From: Thalassospiraceae bacterium LMO-JJ14
GTDB lineage: Bacteria > Pseudomonadota > Alphaproteobacteria > Rhodospirillales > Casp-alpha2
Direction of reading: 5' to 3'
Assembly (NCBI GenBank): GCA_021555105.2
Contig: CP134604.1
Span: forward strand, 558,001-622,000
Length of the DNA stretch: 64,000 nucleotides
Below the pieces are notes generated by a model. It worked only from the letters and a program-made list of their open reading frames with translations, had not been told where the DNA came from and searched no databases. Shown here in pieces: positions 8,320 to 18,819 of this stretch. Numbering within the stretch: the stretch's first letter is position 1; every line of letters begins with the position of its first letter. Position numbers and translations under genes: made by a program.

Positions 8320-8459
8320 TGGTGCAGCAAAGAAAAATATATTACATAGTAAATTTGTATTTACATTGTATAAAACAAGTTTATAAAGTGAATATATTGT
8401 AATGAACAAATTAAAAGTGTTTATTATAATATAATGTTAATATTAACAGTGAGATAGAA
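8320..8459. promoter_or_regulatory. AT-rich leader of the cys operon with dyad elements
   Basis: About 140 bp of strongly AT-rich DNA in an otherwise GC-rich region. It holds GTAAAT-ttgt-ATTTAC (8349-8364) and the perfect 14-bp palindrome TGTTAATATTAACA (8435-8448), which ends 11 nt before the cysH start. Any of the TATAAT-like stretches here could be the -10 element, so I do not assign one. The palindrome lies where an operator could repress transcription or translation; the regulator is unknown. Confidence 0.45.
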
Positions 8460-9155
8460 ATGGTTATCCATACATCCGATGCACTCAATGCGCGCTTCGC
8501 AACGCAATCGGCTCAGGACATCGTCGGCGTGGCGGTCACCGAGCTGTTCCCCGAGCGCATTGCCCTGGTCTCGTCTTTCGGCACGGAATCCGCGGTTCTT
8601 CTGCACATGATCGCCCGCATCGACCGGGCCACCCCTGTGTTGTTTCTCGATACCCTGAAGCATTTCAATGAAACGCTCGACTATCGTGATCGCCTGATCG
8701 CCCGGTTGCGCCTGGAAGACGTGCGCAGCATACGGCCGGCCACGAGCGATATCATCGCCCGGGACCCGGACGGCATGTTGTGGGCGCGCGATGCGGATGC
8801 CTGCTGCGATCTCCGGAAAACCCGGCCGCTGGCCGATGAAATCATGCGTTTCAAGGCGCTGTTTACCGGCCGCAAGCGCCATCATGGCGATACCCGGGCG
8901 CGGCTTGATTTTTTCGAAGACGACGGTGCGCGCATCAAGGTCAACCCGCTGGTGCACTGGCACGCCGGGGATGTCGGTGCTTATCTTGAAAAGCACGGTT
9001 TACCGGCCCACCCGCTCAGGGATCAGGGCTATCCCAGCGTCGGTTGCGCGGTTTGCACGTCCAGGGTCTCGGCAGGCGAGGATTTTCGCGCCGGGCGCTG
9101 GCGCGGCAGCGGCAAGGTCGAATGCGGGCTGCATAAAAGTCAGGACGGCAGTTGA
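8460..9155 (+). CDS. cysH: Assimilatory adenylyl-sulfate (APS) reductase, [4Fe-4S] type
   Basis: 231 residues of the PAPS/APS reductase family. SSFGTESAVLLHMI (about 38-51) is the nucleotide-binding P-loop-like motif. The paired cysteines C115-C116 and the CAVC pair C196/C199 are the iron-sulfur ligands that mark APS-using rather than PAPS-using enzymes. KVECGLH near the C-terminus holds the catalytic Cys (C222). It reduces APS to sulfite with thioredoxin. GAG a few nt upstream acts as a weak ribosome site. First gene of the cysH-cysD-cysNC operon, with a 102-nt gap to cysD. Confidence 0.93.
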   Translation: MVIHTSDALNARFATQSAQDIVGVAVTELFPERIALVSSFGTESAVLLHMIARIDRATPVLFLDTLKHFNETLDYRDRLIARLRLEDVRSIRPATSDIIARDPDGMLWARDADACCDLRKTRPLADEIMRFKALFTGRKRHHGDTRARLDFFEDDGARIKVNPLVHWHAGDVGAYLEKHGLPAHPLRDQGYPSVGCAVCTSRVSAGEDFRAGRWRGSGKVECGLHKSQDGS

Positions 9156-9257
9156 TACGCCACGCCGGCAACACCTTCCCTCATTGAATATACGGGGCAT
9201 CCTTGCTTCTGCAGTTTGTGCTTGGCCCCGGATGCGTTAGAAAGATGATCCCACACC

Positions 9258-10175
9258 ATGACCGATATCGGATTACGACGATTGAATAACCTGCAGCGCC
9301 TCGAATCGGAATCGATCCACATTCTTCGTGAAGTGGCCGCTTCGTTCGAGCGTCCGGTGTTGATGTATTCCATCGGCAAGGATTCGTCGGTGCTTTTGCA
9401 TCTGGCGATGAAGGCGTTTCATCCCGCCAAGCCGCCGTTCGCACTGTTGCACGTCGACACCACATGGAAGTTCCGCGAGATGATCGCCTTTCGCGACCGG
9501 CGGGTGCGCGAACTGGGCCTCGATCTGATCGTGCATGTCAACGAGGACGGCGTGAAACGCGGCATCTCGCCGGTGGCCAGCGGGGCGGGCGTACACACCG
9601 ACGTGATGAAGACCGAAGCGCTGAAGCAGGCCTTGGGCCTGCACAAGGTTGACTGCGCCATCGGCGGCGCACGGCGTGACGAGGAGAAATCCCGCGCCAA
9701 GGAACGCGTCATGTCGTTCCGCGATGCCAACCATGCCTGGGATCCGCGCCGGCAGCGGCCGGAACTGTGGAACCTCTATAACTGCCGGGTCGGCCCGGGC
9801 GAAAGCGTGCGCGCGTTTCCGCTGTCGAACTGGACCGAACTTGATGTGTGGCGCTATATCAAGCTTGAGGGCATTCCCGTGGTGCCGCTTTACTTCGCCG
9901 CCGAGCGCCCGGTCGTCGAGCGCGACGGGCAGTTGATCATGGCCGACGACGCACGGTTGGAACTGGCGCCGGGCGAGGAAATCCGCACCGAGAAAATTCG
10001 CTTCCGCACGCTCGGCTGTTATCCCTTGAGCGCCGCCGTGCGCTCGGACGCCGCCGATATCGACGGTATCATCGCCGAAACGCTGTCGTCCAGATCCTCG
10101 GAGCGCCAGGGACGGATCATCGATCATGATCAGACGGCCTCGATGGAAAAGAAAAAGCGCGAGGGGTATTTCTGA
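9258..10175 (+). CDS. cysD: Sulfate adenylyltransferase small subunit
   Basis: 305 residues, the full length for CysD. Near the N-terminus [15 protein letters not shown] and [19 protein letters not shown] form the PP-loop ATP pyrophosphatase fold. Internal [15 protein letters not shown] and [14 protein letters not shown] are family hallmarks, and the protein ends in the conserved [10 protein letters not shown]. With CysN it makes APS from sulfate and ATP. Its stop overlaps the cysNC start (TGATG), so the two are coupled. Confidence 0.96.
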   Translation: MTDIGLRRLNNLQRLESESIHILREVAASFERPVLMYSIGKDSSVLLHLAMKAFHPAKPPFALLHVDTTWKFREMIAFRDRRVRELGLDLIVHVNEDGVKRGISPVASGAGVHTDVMKTEALKQALGLHKVDCAIGGARRDEEKSRAKERVMSFRDANHAWDPRRQRPELWNLYNCRVGPGESVRAFPLSNWTELDVWRYIKLEGIPVVPLYFAAERPVVERDGQLIMADDARLELAPGEEIRTEKIRFRTLGCYPLSAAVRSDAADIDGIIAETLSSRSSERQGRIIDHDQTASMEKKKREGYF

Positions 10176-12040
10176 TGGGTGCCGGGAACCACGACGTGGC
10201 GGATGACAAAGGCCAGCTCCGGTTTCTCACCTGCGGCAGCGTCGATGACGGCAAGTCGACACTGATCGGCCGCTTGCTGCATGACGCCGAACTGCTGGCC
10301 GACGATCAGTCGGCGGCGCTGGCTGCCGATTCGAAACGCTTCGGTACGGTCAAGGACGGTGTCGACTACGCGTTGCTCGTCGACGGGCTTGAGGCCGAAC
10401 GCGAACAGGGCATTACCATCGATGTCGCGTACCGGTATTTCCAGACCCCGGCGCGCAGCTTCATCGTCGCCGACACGCCGGGCCACGAACAGTATACCCG
10501 CAACATGGCGACCGGGGCATCGACCGCCGATCTTGCCGTGATCCTGGTCGACGCCAGAAAGGGCATCCTGCCACAGACGCGCCGCCACAGTTTCATCGCG
10601 CATCTGCTCGGCATTCGTCATGTTCTGCTGTGCGTCAATAAAATGGATCTGGTCGGCTACGCCGAAGATGTCTTCACGGGCATTGAAAACGACTTCCGGG
10701 CGTTCACCGCTACGCTCGATTTCGTCTCCGTGACGGCATTGCCGGCATCGGCGCTCAAGGGCGACAATATTACCGCTAAAAGCAGCGCAATGCCGTGGTT
10801 CAAGGGTAAATGCGTGCTCGACTATCTGGAAACCGTGCAGGTCGGTGCAGGAAAAAGCACTGCCGGGGCGCGTCTACCTGTGCAATGGGTGTGCCGCCCG
10901 GACGGTGATTTCAGGGGTTTCGCCGGGACCGTTTCCGGGGCCCAGCTGCACACCGGTGACGCCGTGGTGATCGAACCGGACGGCGTCGCAAGCACGGTTT
11001 CAGGCCTCGAAACCCTTGACGGGCCGCTCGCGTCGGCGGTCCCCGGACAGGCCGTCATGCTGACCCTCGCCGACGATGTCGACGTCGCCCGCGGCCACGT
11101 CATCCGCCACGCCGAAAGCCCGATGCAGTGCGCCGATCAGGTGCAGGCGCATCTGATCTGGATGTCCGCCGCAGCAATGATTCCGGGCCGCCACTACGCC
11201 ATCAAGCTGGCTGCCGGCAGCGCGCGGGCGTGGATCAGCGATCTGAAATATAAGATCAATGTCAATACGTTGGAACATGTTGCTGTAAAAACACTGCAGC
11301 TGAACGATGTTGCCGTCTGCAACCTCAGCTTCGATCGGCGGATTGCCGTCGATGCCTACAAGGATAACCGCGAAACCGGCGCATTCATCCTGATCGACCG
11401 CGACAGTAATGAAACCGTCGGCGCCGGGATGATCGACTTCGCGCTCATGCGGGCGACCAACCTGACGCGCCAGAAACTCAGTCTCGACAAGCAGTTGCGC
11501 GCCGAGGCCAAGCATCAGACGCCGGCCGTGCTGTGGTTTACCGGTCTTTCGGGCGCGGGCAAGTCGACTGTCGCCAATCTGGTGGATCAGAAACTGCATC
11601 GCGCCGGACGGCATACCTACATGCTCGACGGCGACAACGTGCGCCATGGCCTGAACCGCGATCTGGGCTTCACCGATGCCGACCGGGTCGAGAATATCCG
11701 TCGCATCGCCGAGGTTGCGAAACTTTTCGTCGATGCAGGCATGATCGTTCTGGTGTCGGCGATTTCGCCGTTCCGCAGCGACCGCGACATGGCCAGGGAG
11801 CTGATGCAGACGGGAGAGTTCTTCGAAATCCACGTCGATGCCAGTCTGGCGACATGCGAAGCCCGCGATCCGAAAGGCCTGTATGCCCGCGCCCGCAAGG
11901 GCGAGATCGCGAATTTCACCGGTATTTCGTCCCCGTACGAGGCACCGCCCCATCCGGAACTAAGGATCGATACGGACGCGCTCGCCCCGGAAGCGGCGGC
12001 GGACCGGATCGTCGCGCTGCTGGACGGCAAAGGCTTCTAG
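10175..12040 (+). CDS. cysNC: Bifunctional sulfate adenylyltransferase large subunit / adenylyl-sulfate kinase
   Basis: 621 residues, a fusion of CysN GTPase and CysC kinase (NodQ type). Residues about 15-430 are the GTPase: [17 protein letters not shown] (P-loop), [17 protein letters not shown] (G3) and NKMDL (G4), followed by the beta-barrel domains. From about 445 the kinase begins with [16 protein letters not shown] and continues with [16 protein letters not shown]. It couples GTP hydrolysis to APS formation and also makes PAPS. Because the partner CysH looks APS-specific, the PAPS may serve sulfotransferases or nucleotide recycling rather than assimilation; that is inference. Confidence 0.96.
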   Translation: MGAGNHDVADDKGQLRFLTCGSVDDGKSTLIGRLLHDAELLADDQSAALAADSKRFGTVKDGVDYALLVDGLEAEREQGITIDVAYRYFQTPARSFIVADTPGHEQYTRNMATGASTADLAVILVDARKGILPQTRRHSFIAHLLGIRHVLLCVNKMDLVGYAEDVFTGIENDFRAFTATLDFVSVTALPASALKGDNITAKSSAMPWFKGKCVLDYLETVQVGAGKSTAGARLPVQWVCRPDGDFRGFAGTVSGAQLHTGDAVVIEPDGVASTVSGLETLDGPLASAVPGQAVMLTLADDVDVARGHVIRHAESPMQCADQVQAHLIWMSAAAMIPGRHYAIKLAAGSARAWISDLKYKINVNTLEHVAVKTLQLNDVAVCNLSFDRRIAVDAYKDNRETGAFILIDRDSNETVGAGMIDFALMRATNLTRQKLSLDKQLRAEAKHQTPAVLWFTGLSGAGKSTVANLVDQKLHRAGRHTYMLDGDNVRHGLNRDLGFTDADRVENIRRIAEVAKLFVDAGMIVLVSAISPFRSDRDMARELMQTGEFFEIHVDASLATCEARDPKGLYARARKGEIANFTGISSPYEAPPHPELRIDTDALAPEAAADRIVALLDGKGF

Positions 12041-12074
12041 CGGATCCGAAGCTACGCCCTGTCGCCGATCTGGG

Positions 12075-12929
12075 CTAGCCCCAGGGACGGCCTATGCTGC
12101 CGGCCAGTTCGCGCAGCTTTTGCACACGGTTGGCGGTTTTCGGGTGGGTCGAGAATAAGCTGTCGGCGGCGCGCGCATGCAACGGATTGACGATGAACAT
12201 ATGCGCCGTTGCCGGGTTGTCTTCGGCGACGTCGTTGTCGATCGATTGCGCGCCCTGCTCCAGTTTCTGCAAAGCGCTGGCCAGCCACATCGGATTGCCG
12301 CAGATTTCCGCCCCGCCGGCATCGGCGCCGTACTCGCGGGTTCTGGAAATCGCCATTTGCACCAGCATCGCGGCGACGGGCGCCAGGATCATGACGAGGA
12401 TGGTCCCGAGTATACCAAGCGGATTGTTGCGGTTGCCGCCGAAGAACAGGGCGAAGTTGGCCAGCATCGAGAGTGCCCCGGCAACGGTTGCGGTCACCGT
12501 CATGATCAGGGTGTCGCGATTTTTGACGTGTGCCAGTTCGTGCGCCATGACGCCGGCGATCTCCTCGTGGCTGAGGATTTTCAAAAGCCCGGTGGTCGCG
12601 GCGACGGCGGCGTGATCGGGATTGCGCCCGGTGGCGAACGCGTTCGGCTGATTGTTTTCAATGATATAGACTTTTGGCATCGGCAGCCCGGCCTTGACGG
12701 CGAGCTGTTTGACGATGCCATAAAGGCCCGGCGCGGTTTCCGCCGTGACTGCGCGCGCGTTGTACATGCGCAGCACCAGCTGATCCGCGTTCCAGTAGGC
12801 GAAAAAGTTCATGACGACGGCGATCACCAACGCGATCATCATGCCGCCTTCGCCGGCCAGCAGATATCCGGCCCCCATAAACAGTGCGGTCAGGCCGGCC
12901 AGCAGGATCGAAGTCTTCAGCCAATTCAT
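12075..12929 (-). CDS. htpX: Zinc metalloprotease HtpX homologue
   Basis: 284 residues of the M48B family, an inner-membrane protease that removes damaged membrane proteins. N-terminal segments [20 protein letters not shown] and [17 protein letters not shown] are membrane helices. The catalytic zinc motif is [20 protein letters not shown] (HELAH near residue 130), and two further hydrophobic stretches follow ([15 protein letters not shown] and [17 protein letters not shown]). The third zinc ligand is expected in [13 protein letters not shown]. It is convergent with cysNC and divergent from the DUF1674 gene. Confidence 0.95.
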   Translation of the reverse strand: MNWLKTSILLAGLTALFMGAGYLLAGEGGMMIALVIAVVMNFFAYWNADQLVLRMYNARAVTAETAPGLYGIVKQLAVKAGLPMPKVYIIENNQPNAFATGRNPDHAAVAATTGLLKILSHEEIAGVMAHELAHVKNRDTLIMTVTATVAGALSMLANFALFFGGNRNNPLGILGTILVMILAPVAAMLVQMAISRTREYGADAGGAEICGNPMWLASALQKLEQGAQSIDNDVAEDNPATAHMFIVNPLHARAADSLFSTHPKTANRVQKLRELAGSIGRPWG

Positions 12930-13040
12930 GGGTGAAACGCCTCCATACGTTTCAGGCGCGGCTTGAAGCCACCGCCTGTATGAATTATCTCAGGATAGCA
13001 GCAATTCAATCCCAGCAGCGGAAATGACGGAAATTTAATC

Positions 13041-13217
13041 ATGGCCGACGAGACACGCGATAAGCCGAACGCCCCGCAATCTGCGGCTAAAGCGGACCCC
13101 AAAATCGCGCCCGCCACCCCCGCCGCTTCGCAAACCGGAGAAACCGGCGGCCCCGAAGGTCCAGAGCCGACGCGTTACGGTGACTGGGAAAAAAAAGGCC
13201 GCTGCATCGATTTCTGA
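13041..13217 (+). CDS. DUF1674 protein, succinate dehydrogenase assembly factor 4-like
   Basis: A short gene I translated by hand: 58 residues from ATG 13041 to TGA 13215-13217. The N-terminal 35 residues are low-complexity Ala/Pro/Lys. The C-terminus [20 protein letters not shown] plus DF is the invariant tail of the DUF1674/SDHAF4 family, which in mitochondria chaperones flavinylated SdhA. Its place beside htpX agrees with gene order in other alphaproteobacteria (from memory). Bacterial function is inferred from the mitochondrial homologue. Confidence 0.87.
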   Translation: MADETRDKPNAPQSAAKADPKIAPATPAASQTGETGGPEGPEPTRYGDWEKKGRCIDF

Positions 13218-13274
13218 GCCGGGATTGCGGAAACTTTTCGCCCCCCACCGCCGCCTTTTCGGGAGTTGTCAGAT

Positions 13275-13295
13275 TGCGGTCATTACAAGACCGCA
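13275..13295 (+). terminator. Possible weak terminator hairpin after DUF1674 gene
   Basis: TGCGGTC and GACCGCA pair perfectly (7 bp) around a 7-nt loop, 58 nt after the DUF1674 stop. Only a short TTATCATT follows, so if it is a terminator it is a poor intrinsic one. The rest of 13218-13426 shows no gene. Confidence 0.3.
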
Positions 13296-13426
13296 TTATC
13301 ATTGCTGATAGTTGACGATTGCGCCGGCCTTTGGGGGCGGTGAAACATAAAATTTACGTGTCGTGTAACGTTTCTCGGGGGCGGGGGCATTGCCTTTTTC
13401 AGCGGTGATGTTTCCCTGTTGCGGTA

Positions 13427-14815
13427 ATGGGTCTATTTGCCAGCATTCTTAAAAGTTTCATGCCCGGCGGGCGGCGGCGGAAGAAAAAACGTCGTGGTGC
13501 CGTCAGTGCCGGCGGCGGCTTTCGGCCGTCGGAAGCCGGCAGTGATGGCAAGGTCATGCTGGCCGAACTTTTCGGCTCCGGCGGCAAGGAAATCACCGAA
13601 CGTCTGGCCGGGATGCTGTCCACCGAGTCGGCGGTGCAAACCGTCTTTGCCGGGAAGGCATTGAAGAAAAATCTGCGCGTCGGCCTGATCGAACGACTGC
13701 TGCTCGCCGAGGAAGAAGGCCGTAACTGGCTTGAGGAAGAATCCGCGGATTTGCTGATCTGGGGTGACATGGAAGAACTGGGCACCGTCGCAAGACTGCA
13801 TTTCCTGGCGCTGGGCAGTGTGCAGGACGGCCAGCCGGGGACCTTCGGCATGACCGATACGCTGGACCTGCCGGTCCCGCTGCCCGATGACGCCGGCGCC
13901 ATTGTGCGCGCCGCGACCCTTGCCGCACTTTTGCCGGTGAGCCGGGGCGCGCGGCGGACCCTCGCCGAACAGCTGGTCACGCATCTTGGTGACGCAGGTA
14001 AAATCCTCGACAATTTACCCAAGGACATGCCCCAGGACTGCCTGATTGCCATCCACAATACGCTCGGCAATGCCTATGCGACGAGTTTTCGCTTTGGCAA
14101 CAAAAAGGCGCTGAGCGATGCGATGCAGCACTACGAGGCCGCCGACAAACTCATCGATCCGCAGAAAATCCCGATCACCTGGGCGGTGATCAATACGCAT
14201 CTTGGTCTGGTTCAGGAAGCGGCGGCGAAAGTCGACCGCAGCGCCGACACACTGATGAATGCGATCAAGCGCTATGACGGTGTCGCCAAGACGTTGAGCC
14301 GCGATACGCACGGCAACGACTGGGCGCTGGCACACATGCGGCGCGCCATGGCGTACTATAAGCTGGCGCAGCTGCAACCGGTGCAGGCACAGGCACACCT
14401 GAAGACATCCGCCGGCGCGTTCGAAGAAGCTCTCACCGTCTATGATCGGTCGAAATCGCCGAACCGCTGGGCCGAAGTGATGAACCACTACGGTGTTGCG
14501 CAGATGGCGCTGGGTGGGCATGGCAAGGCGGAAGCGATCCTGCAGCAGTCCATCGTCACGTTCCGCAAGGCCCTTGAAGTCCGCAAACGCGAAACGCAGC
14601 CGGTGCTGTGGGCGCAGACGGCAAATAATCTGGGTGCGGCATGCTTTGCCCTGGCCAAGCAGACCAAGGAAGAATACCTCCTCGAAGAAGCCGCTTATTA
14701 TTTTCAGGGCGCTGTGCAGATATACCGAAAAGCGCGCGGCCAGAAGAAAAAGGCCGAGGTCATCGCCAAGAACCTGATGCGTGTTCAGCAACTGCTCAGC
14801 GAAGACGCGGCTTAA
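13427..14815 (+). CDS. Tetratricopeptide-repeat protein of unknown function
   Basis: 462 residues. The N-terminus is strongly basic (GGRRRKKKRRGAV), then a helical region follows with LIERLLLAEEEGRNWLEEES. From about residue 200 the protein is made of TPR-like helical pairs: LIAIHNTLGNAYATSFRFGN, WAVINTHLGLVQEAAAKVDR, WALAHMRRAMAYYKLAQ, WAEVMNHYGVAQMALGGHGK and WAQTANNLGAACFALAKQTK. No catalytic motif or signal peptide is visible. Similar TPR arrays with W-A-x-x-x-x-x-L-G spacing are common in Rhodospirillales proteins of unknown role. It is followed by a bidirectional terminator and the convergent acs gene. Confidence 0.75.
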   Translation: MGLFASILKSFMPGGRRRKKKRRGAVSAGGGFRPSEAGSDGKVMLAELFGSGGKEITERLAGMLSTESAVQTVFAGKALKKNLRVGLIERLLLAEEEGRNWLEEESADLLIWGDMEELGTVARLHFLALGSVQDGQPGTFGMTDTLDLPVPLPDDAGAIVRAATLAALLPVSRGARRTLAEQLVTHLGDAGKILDNLPKDMPQDCLIAIHNTLGNAYATSFRFGNKKALSDAMQHYEAADKLIDPQKIPITWAVINTHLGLVQEAAAKVDRSADTLMNAIKRYDGVAKTLSRDTHGNDWALAHMRRAMAYYKLAQLQPVQAQAHLKTSAGAFEEALTVYDRSKSPNRWAEVMNHYGVAQMALGGHGKAEAILQQSIVTFRKALEVRKRETQPVLWAQTANNLGAACFALAKQTKEEYLLEEAAYYFQGAVQIYRKARGQKKKAEVIAKNLMRVQQLLSEDAA

Positions 14816-14819
14816 AAAA

Positions 14820-14842
14820 AAGGAGGGCCTACGGCCCCCCTT
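14820..14842. terminator. Bidirectional intrinsic terminator between TPR gene and acs
   Basis: AAGGAGGGCC and GGCCCCCCTT form a 10-bp stem with one mismatch and a 3-nt loop. An A-run precedes it on the plus strand, giving a T-run for leftward transcripts, and TTGGTGTTTT follows for rightward ones. It lies between two convergent stop codons. Confidence 0.75.
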
Positions 14843-14867
14843 GGTGTTTTCGTATCTGGTGTTTTGC

Positions 14868-16814
14868 TCAGCTCTGTTTGTTTTGTCTGTTGTCAACGAG
14901 ATCATCGACGACCGCCGGATCGGCGAGGGTCGAGGTATCGCCGAGGTTCGAGAAATCGTCTTCCGCGATCTTGCGCAGAATGCGGCGCATGATCTTGCCG
15001 GAACGGGTTTTCGGCAGACCGGGTGACCACTGCAGCCAGTCCGGCGAAGCGATCGGGCCGATTTCCTTGCGCACCCACTGCACCAGTTCCTTTTTCAGCG
15101 CGTCGCTGGCCTCAACCCCGGCGTTGAGGGTGACATAGGCATAAATACCCTGCCCTTTGATGTCATGCGGTGCACCGACCACGGCGGCCTCGGCGACGTC
15201 ATGGTGGGCGACCAGTGCGCTTTCGACTTCGGCCGTTCCCATGCGGTGACCGCTGACGTTGATCACGTCATCGACGCGCCCGGTGATCCAGTAATACCCG
15301 TCCTCGTCACGGCGGCAGCCGTCCCCGGTGAAGTATTTGCCGTGATAGGTCGAGAAGTAGGTTTGCTCGAAGCGCTCGTGATCGCCATAGACCGAGCGCA
15401 TTTGCCCCGGCCAGCTGTCGATGATGCAGAGGTTCCCCTCGGTCGCGCCCTCAAGCACGCCGCCCTCGTTATCGACGAGCTGCGGCTGAATGCCGAAGAA
15501 CGGTTTCGTTGCCGAGCCGGGTTTCAGATCGATGGCGCCCGGCAACGGCGTAATCAGGATGCCGCCGGTTTCCGTCTGCCACCAGGTATCGACGATAGGG
15601 CAGCGCGAATCGCCGACGACACGATAATACCATTCCCATGCTTCAGGGTTGATCGGCTCGCCGACCGAACCCAGCAGGCGCAACGACTTCCTGGACGTCT
15701 TGGTGACCGGGTCGTCGCCTTCGCGCATCAGCGCGCGGATCGCCGTTGGGGCGGTATAGAAGATGTTGACGTTGTGCTTGTCGCAGACATCCCAGAAACG
15801 CGACATCGACGGATAGTTCGGCACGCCCTCGAACATCAGCGTCGTCGCGCCGTTGGCAAGCGGGCCATAGACGATATAGCTGTGACCGGTGACCCAGCCC
15901 ACGTCCGCCGTGCACCAGTAAATTTCACCGTCGTGATAATCGAACACGTATTGGTGTGTCATCGACGCATAGACCATGTAGCCGCCGGTGGTATGCAGCA
16001 CGCCTTTCGGTGCGCCCGTGGACCCTGAGGTGTACAGGATGAACATCGGATCTTCGGCGTTCATTTCTTCAGGTTCGCAAACCGGATCCGCAGCCGTGCA
16101 GACGTCCTCGTACCAGACGTCGCGGCCGTCCTGCATGTTGACGTCGCCGCCGGTGCGCTTGACGACGATCACGGTGTCGACCGAAGGGCAGTCTTTGAGC
16201 GCGGCATCGGTGTTGGCTTTCAGCGGAATCTTGCGGCCGCCGCGAATGCCTTCATCGGCGGTGATGACGCAGTTGGAATCGCAGCCCTTGATGCGCGCCG
16301 AGAGACTGTCCGGCGAAAACCCGCCGAAGACGATGGAATGGATGGCGCCGATCCGCGTGCAGGCCAGCATGGCGACGGCGGCTTCGACGACCATCGGCAT
16401 ATACAGGGTTACGCGGTCGCCCTTTTTGACGCCGCGTGTCTTCATGGCGTTGGCAAGGCGGCAGACGCGCTCATGCAGGTCCTTGTAGGTAACGTGCTCG
16501 TCATCGGTCGGCTCGTCGCCTTCCCAGATGATGGCGGTCTGATCGCCGCGTTTTTCAAGATGCCGGTCGAGGCAGTTCACCGAGGCGTTCAGGGTACCGT
16601 CGTAAAACCATTTAATGGTGACGCCGGGCGTGTTGTAGTTTACGTCCTTGACCTTGGTGTATGGCTTGATCCAGTCAAGCCGCTTGCCGTGCTCGGCCCA
16701 GAAACCCTCGTTATCCTCAACCGAGGCCTTATACATCTCTTCGTACTTGGCTTTGTCGATGAGTGCGTTTTTGGCGAACTCGGCGGGAACCGGGTGTAAG
16801 TGAACTTCGCTCAT
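14868..16814 (-). CDS. acs: Acetyl-CoA synthetase
   Basis: 648 residues, the normal length for AMP-forming acetyl-CoA synthetase. The AMP-binding motif [20 protein letters not shown] lies in the first half; [20 protein letters not shown] and [19 protein letters not shown] form the acetyl/CoA pocket; and the C-terminal [16 protein letters not shown] carries the catalytic Lys that is regulated by acetylation in characterised enzymes. It turns acetate, ATP and CoA into acetyl-CoA. The sirtuin at 35783 could be a deacetylase for it, but that link is inference. Confidence 0.97.
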   Translation of the reverse strand: MSEVHLHPVPAEFAKNALIDKAKYEEMYKASVEDNEGFWAEHGKRLDWIKPYTKVKDVNYNTPGVTIKWFYDGTLNASVNCLDRHLEKRGDQTAIIWEGDEPTDDEHVTYKDLHERVCRLANAMKTRGVKKGDRVTLYMPMVVEAAVAMLACTRIGAIHSIVFGGFSPDSLSARIKGCDSNCVITADEGIRGGRKIPLKANTDAALKDCPSVDTVIVVKRTGGDVNMQDGRDVWYEDVCTAADPVCEPEEMNAEDPMFILYTSGSTGAPKGVLHTTGGYMVYASMTHQYVFDYHDGEIYWCTADVGWVTGHSYIVYGPLANGATTLMFEGVPNYPSMSRFWDVCDKHNVNIFYTAPTAIRALMREGDDPVTKTSRKSLRLLGSVGEPINPEAWEWYYRVVGDSRCPIVDTWWQTETGGILITPLPGAIDLKPGSATKPFFGIQPQLVDNEGGVLEGATEGNLCIIDSWPGQMRSVYGDHERFEQTYFSTYHGKYFTGDGCRRDEDGYYWITGRVDDVINVSGHRMGTAEVESALVAHHDVAEAAVVGAPHDIKGQGIYAYVTLNAGVEASDALKKELVQWVRKEIGPIASPDWLQWSPGLPKTRSGKIMRRILRKIAEDDFSNLGDTSTLADPAVVDDLVDNRQNKQS

Positions 16815-16970
16815 GGTGTGCCTCTCCCTGCTCTGATGCGTTTGTGTTTTCGCGTGCGGGATTAGTCCCGCTTGGGGCCGATTATCGGCAAAGAACGGTT
16901 ATATGCCAAGGGGGCTTGGCATCTTAACGGCTTGCCCGTCAGGTGCTTTACAAGCCGGCGGCTGTTTCGG

Positions 16971-17306
16971 TTACGGGGCGAGATATACGTCGCCCCCGCG
17001 CACCTCGGCATTGATCTGGGTCAAATGATCGCCGTAACACGGACCGTCGATGCATTCGCCATCCTCGATCTTGAACAATGCCGCATGGGTCGAACAGATA
17101 ATGTATTCCTTGTCGTGTGTCAGGAATTGTCCGGGCGTGAAATCGAGCGGCGCGCCGATGTGCGGGCATTCGTTCTCATAGACATAGACGGAACCGTTCT
17201 TGCGGATCGCCATCACGGCGATCTTCTTTTCGCCGAGCTCGGCGACAAACGCGGCGGAACCGTCTTCGGGAATGTCGTCGACGGCGCAAAGCCGGATATC
17301 GCTCAT
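16971..17306 (-). CDS. Rieske [2Fe-2S] domain protein
   Basis: 111 residues from ATG 17306. The two Rieske half-sites are clear: ECPHIGAPLDF (C-x-H) and CSTHAALFKIEDGECIDGPC (C-x-x-H). The single-domain form resembles NirD/ferredoxin subunits of dioxygenase systems, so it is probably a soluble electron carrier or regulator. Its ATG overlaps the EVE gene stop (ATGA). No partner oxygenase or reductase is nearby. Confidence 0.88.
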   Translation of the reverse strand: MSDIRLCAVDDIPEDGSAAFVAELGEKKIAVMAIRKNGSVYVYENECPHIGAPLDFTPGQFLTHDKEYIICSTHAALFKIEDGECIDGPCYGDHLTQINAEVRGGDVYLAP

Positions 17307-17716
17307 GCCTTGACCCCGCCCAGATTGCAAATGATCTTCCACGAAGCCGCATCGATCGGCATGACCGAAAGGCGGGACTGCTTGAGCAGCGGCAATTCGG
17401 CAAGGCGCGGATCGGCCTTGATCTCGGCCAACGTCACCGGGTTCGGCACCGGTTTCACGGTCTTGAAGTCGACCATGCCGAAGCGGCCGGACGCATCCGA
17501 CGGGTCCGGGTAATATTCCTTGCAGACCTCGACGATGCCGACGATGCGCTTTTCGTTCACCGAGTGATAAAAAAACGCCCTGTCACCCAGTTTCATCGCC
17601 TTCATGTTGTTGGCGGCCTGATAGTTGCGCACGCCGTCCCAGTGCTCGGTGCCTTTTTTGACCTGATCGTCCCAGGACCATGAGCCGGGTTCGGTTTTGA
17701 CGAGCCAGTATTTCAT
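17303..17716 (-). CDS. EVE domain-containing protein (Thy28-like)
   Basis: 137 residues, a full-length EVE/PUA-like domain: YWLVKTEPGSWSWDDQ at the start, WDGVRNYQAANNMKAMKLGD, FFYHSVNEKRIVGIVEV and KQSRLSVMPIDAASW. These proteins bind modified bases such as 5-methyl- or hydroxymethyl-cytosine; the precise bacterial role is not settled. It is translationally coupled to the Rieske gene and lies 37 nt after gpsA on the same strand. Confidence 0.92.
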   Translation of the reverse strand: MKYWLVKTEPGSWSWDDQVKKGTEHWDGVRNYQAANNMKAMKLGDRAFFYHSVNEKRIVGIVEVCKEYYPDPSDASGRFGMVDFKTVKPVPNPVTLAEIKADPRLAELPLLKQSRLSVMPIDAASWKIICNLGGVKA

Positions 17717-17753
17717 CGTGATTGTCTCCGTGCCTCCGTGGATATCGTGCGGA

Positions 17754-18743
17754 TTATTCGAACGTCAGCGGCCGGTCCATGAGCATTGCGATCGCGGTGT
17801 CGATGTCGCGGCCCTGATGAATGATGGCGTGCACGGCAGTGCAGATCGGCATGTCGATGCCGAGTTTTGCGGCAAGCTCGACGACGGAAACGGCGCTGGC
17901 GACCCCTTCGGTGACGGCAACGCGTTCGGACAGAATCTCCTCGGGAGTTTTGCCCTGCCCCAATGCATGGCCGAAGGAAAAGTTTCGCGACTGCATGGCG
18001 TTGCAGGTCAGCACCAGGTCGCCGAGCCCGGCCAGGCCCATCATGGTTTCCGTTGTCGCCCCCTTGGCGTGCCCGAGACGGACCATCTCCGCCAGGCCGC
18101 GCGTGATCAGCGCGGCGCGTGCATTGTCGCCAAGCCCCCTGCCCCCGACGATGCCACACGCAATCGCCAGCACATTCTTGACGGCGCCGCCGATTTCCGC
18201 GCCGACGATATCCGTCGACTGATAGAGCCGGAACATCTTGCTTGCCAGCGTGTCGACCAGTTGCCTGCCGAGCGCTTCGTCGGCACTGGCCAGCGTCAAC
18301 GCGACCGGTAGCGAACGCGCCACTTCGGCAGCGAACGACGGACCGGACAGCACGGCGATGGGATGGGTCGGCAGGGTTTCCTCGGCGATCTCGCTCATCA
18401 GTGCCAGCGAGCCCTGCTCGATCCCCTTGGCGGCGAGCACCACCGGCGTGTCCTTGGGCAGTATCCCGGCAAGATCGCCAGCAGTGGCGCGCAGGAACTG
18501 TGCCGGTACCACAAGAATGACGGCTTCGGCATCCGTGACGGCTTCGGCAAGATCGCTGCTGGCCAGAATACCGTCCGGCAGCACGATGTCCTTCAGGTAA
18601 ACAGGGTTGCCTTGGCCGGCGTTGATGGACTCAGCGACTTCGGTTTCGCGGGCATAAAGCCGGGTCGCGCATCCGGCACGGCGGCTGGCGGCGGCCAACG
18701 CCGTTCCCCACGCACCCGCACCGATGACCGAGATGTTTTTCAT
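17754..18743 (-). CDS. gpsA: NAD(P)-dependent glycerol-3-phosphate dehydrogenase
   Basis: 329 residues from ATG 18743 (an in-frame ATG 15 nt upstream is possible). ISVIGAGAWGTALAAASRR is the dinucleotide loop. VILVVPAQFLR, VLAAKGIEQGSL and VLSGPSFAAEVARSLP follow, and AVKNVLAIACGIVGGRGLGD holds the catalytic Lys. It makes sn-glycerol-3-phosphate for phospholipids. The order tsaD-gpsA-EVE-Rieske on one strand looks like a single operon. Confidence 0.96.
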   Translation of the reverse strand: MKNISVIGAGAWGTALAAASRRAGCATRLYARETEVAESINAGQGNPVYLKDIVLPDGILASSDLAEAVTDAEAVILVVPAQFLRATAGDLAGILPKDTPVVLAAKGIEQGSLALMSEIAEETLPTHPIAVLSGPSFAAEVARSLPVALTLASADEALGRQLVDTLASKMFRLYQSTDIVGAEIGGAVKNVLAIACGIVGGRGLGDNARAALITRGLAEMVRLGHAKGATTETMMGLAGLGDLVLTCNAMQSRNFSFGHALGQGKTPEEILSERVAVTEGVASAVSVVELAAKLGIDMPICTAVHAIIHQGRDIDTAIAMLMDRPLTFE

Positions 18744-18819
18744 GCGTTCATTTGCCATGGGACATTTGTAGGCGAAGCGCCCGGGGCTGTCACCTGCCCC
18801 AATTACCTAATCGAAGCGC

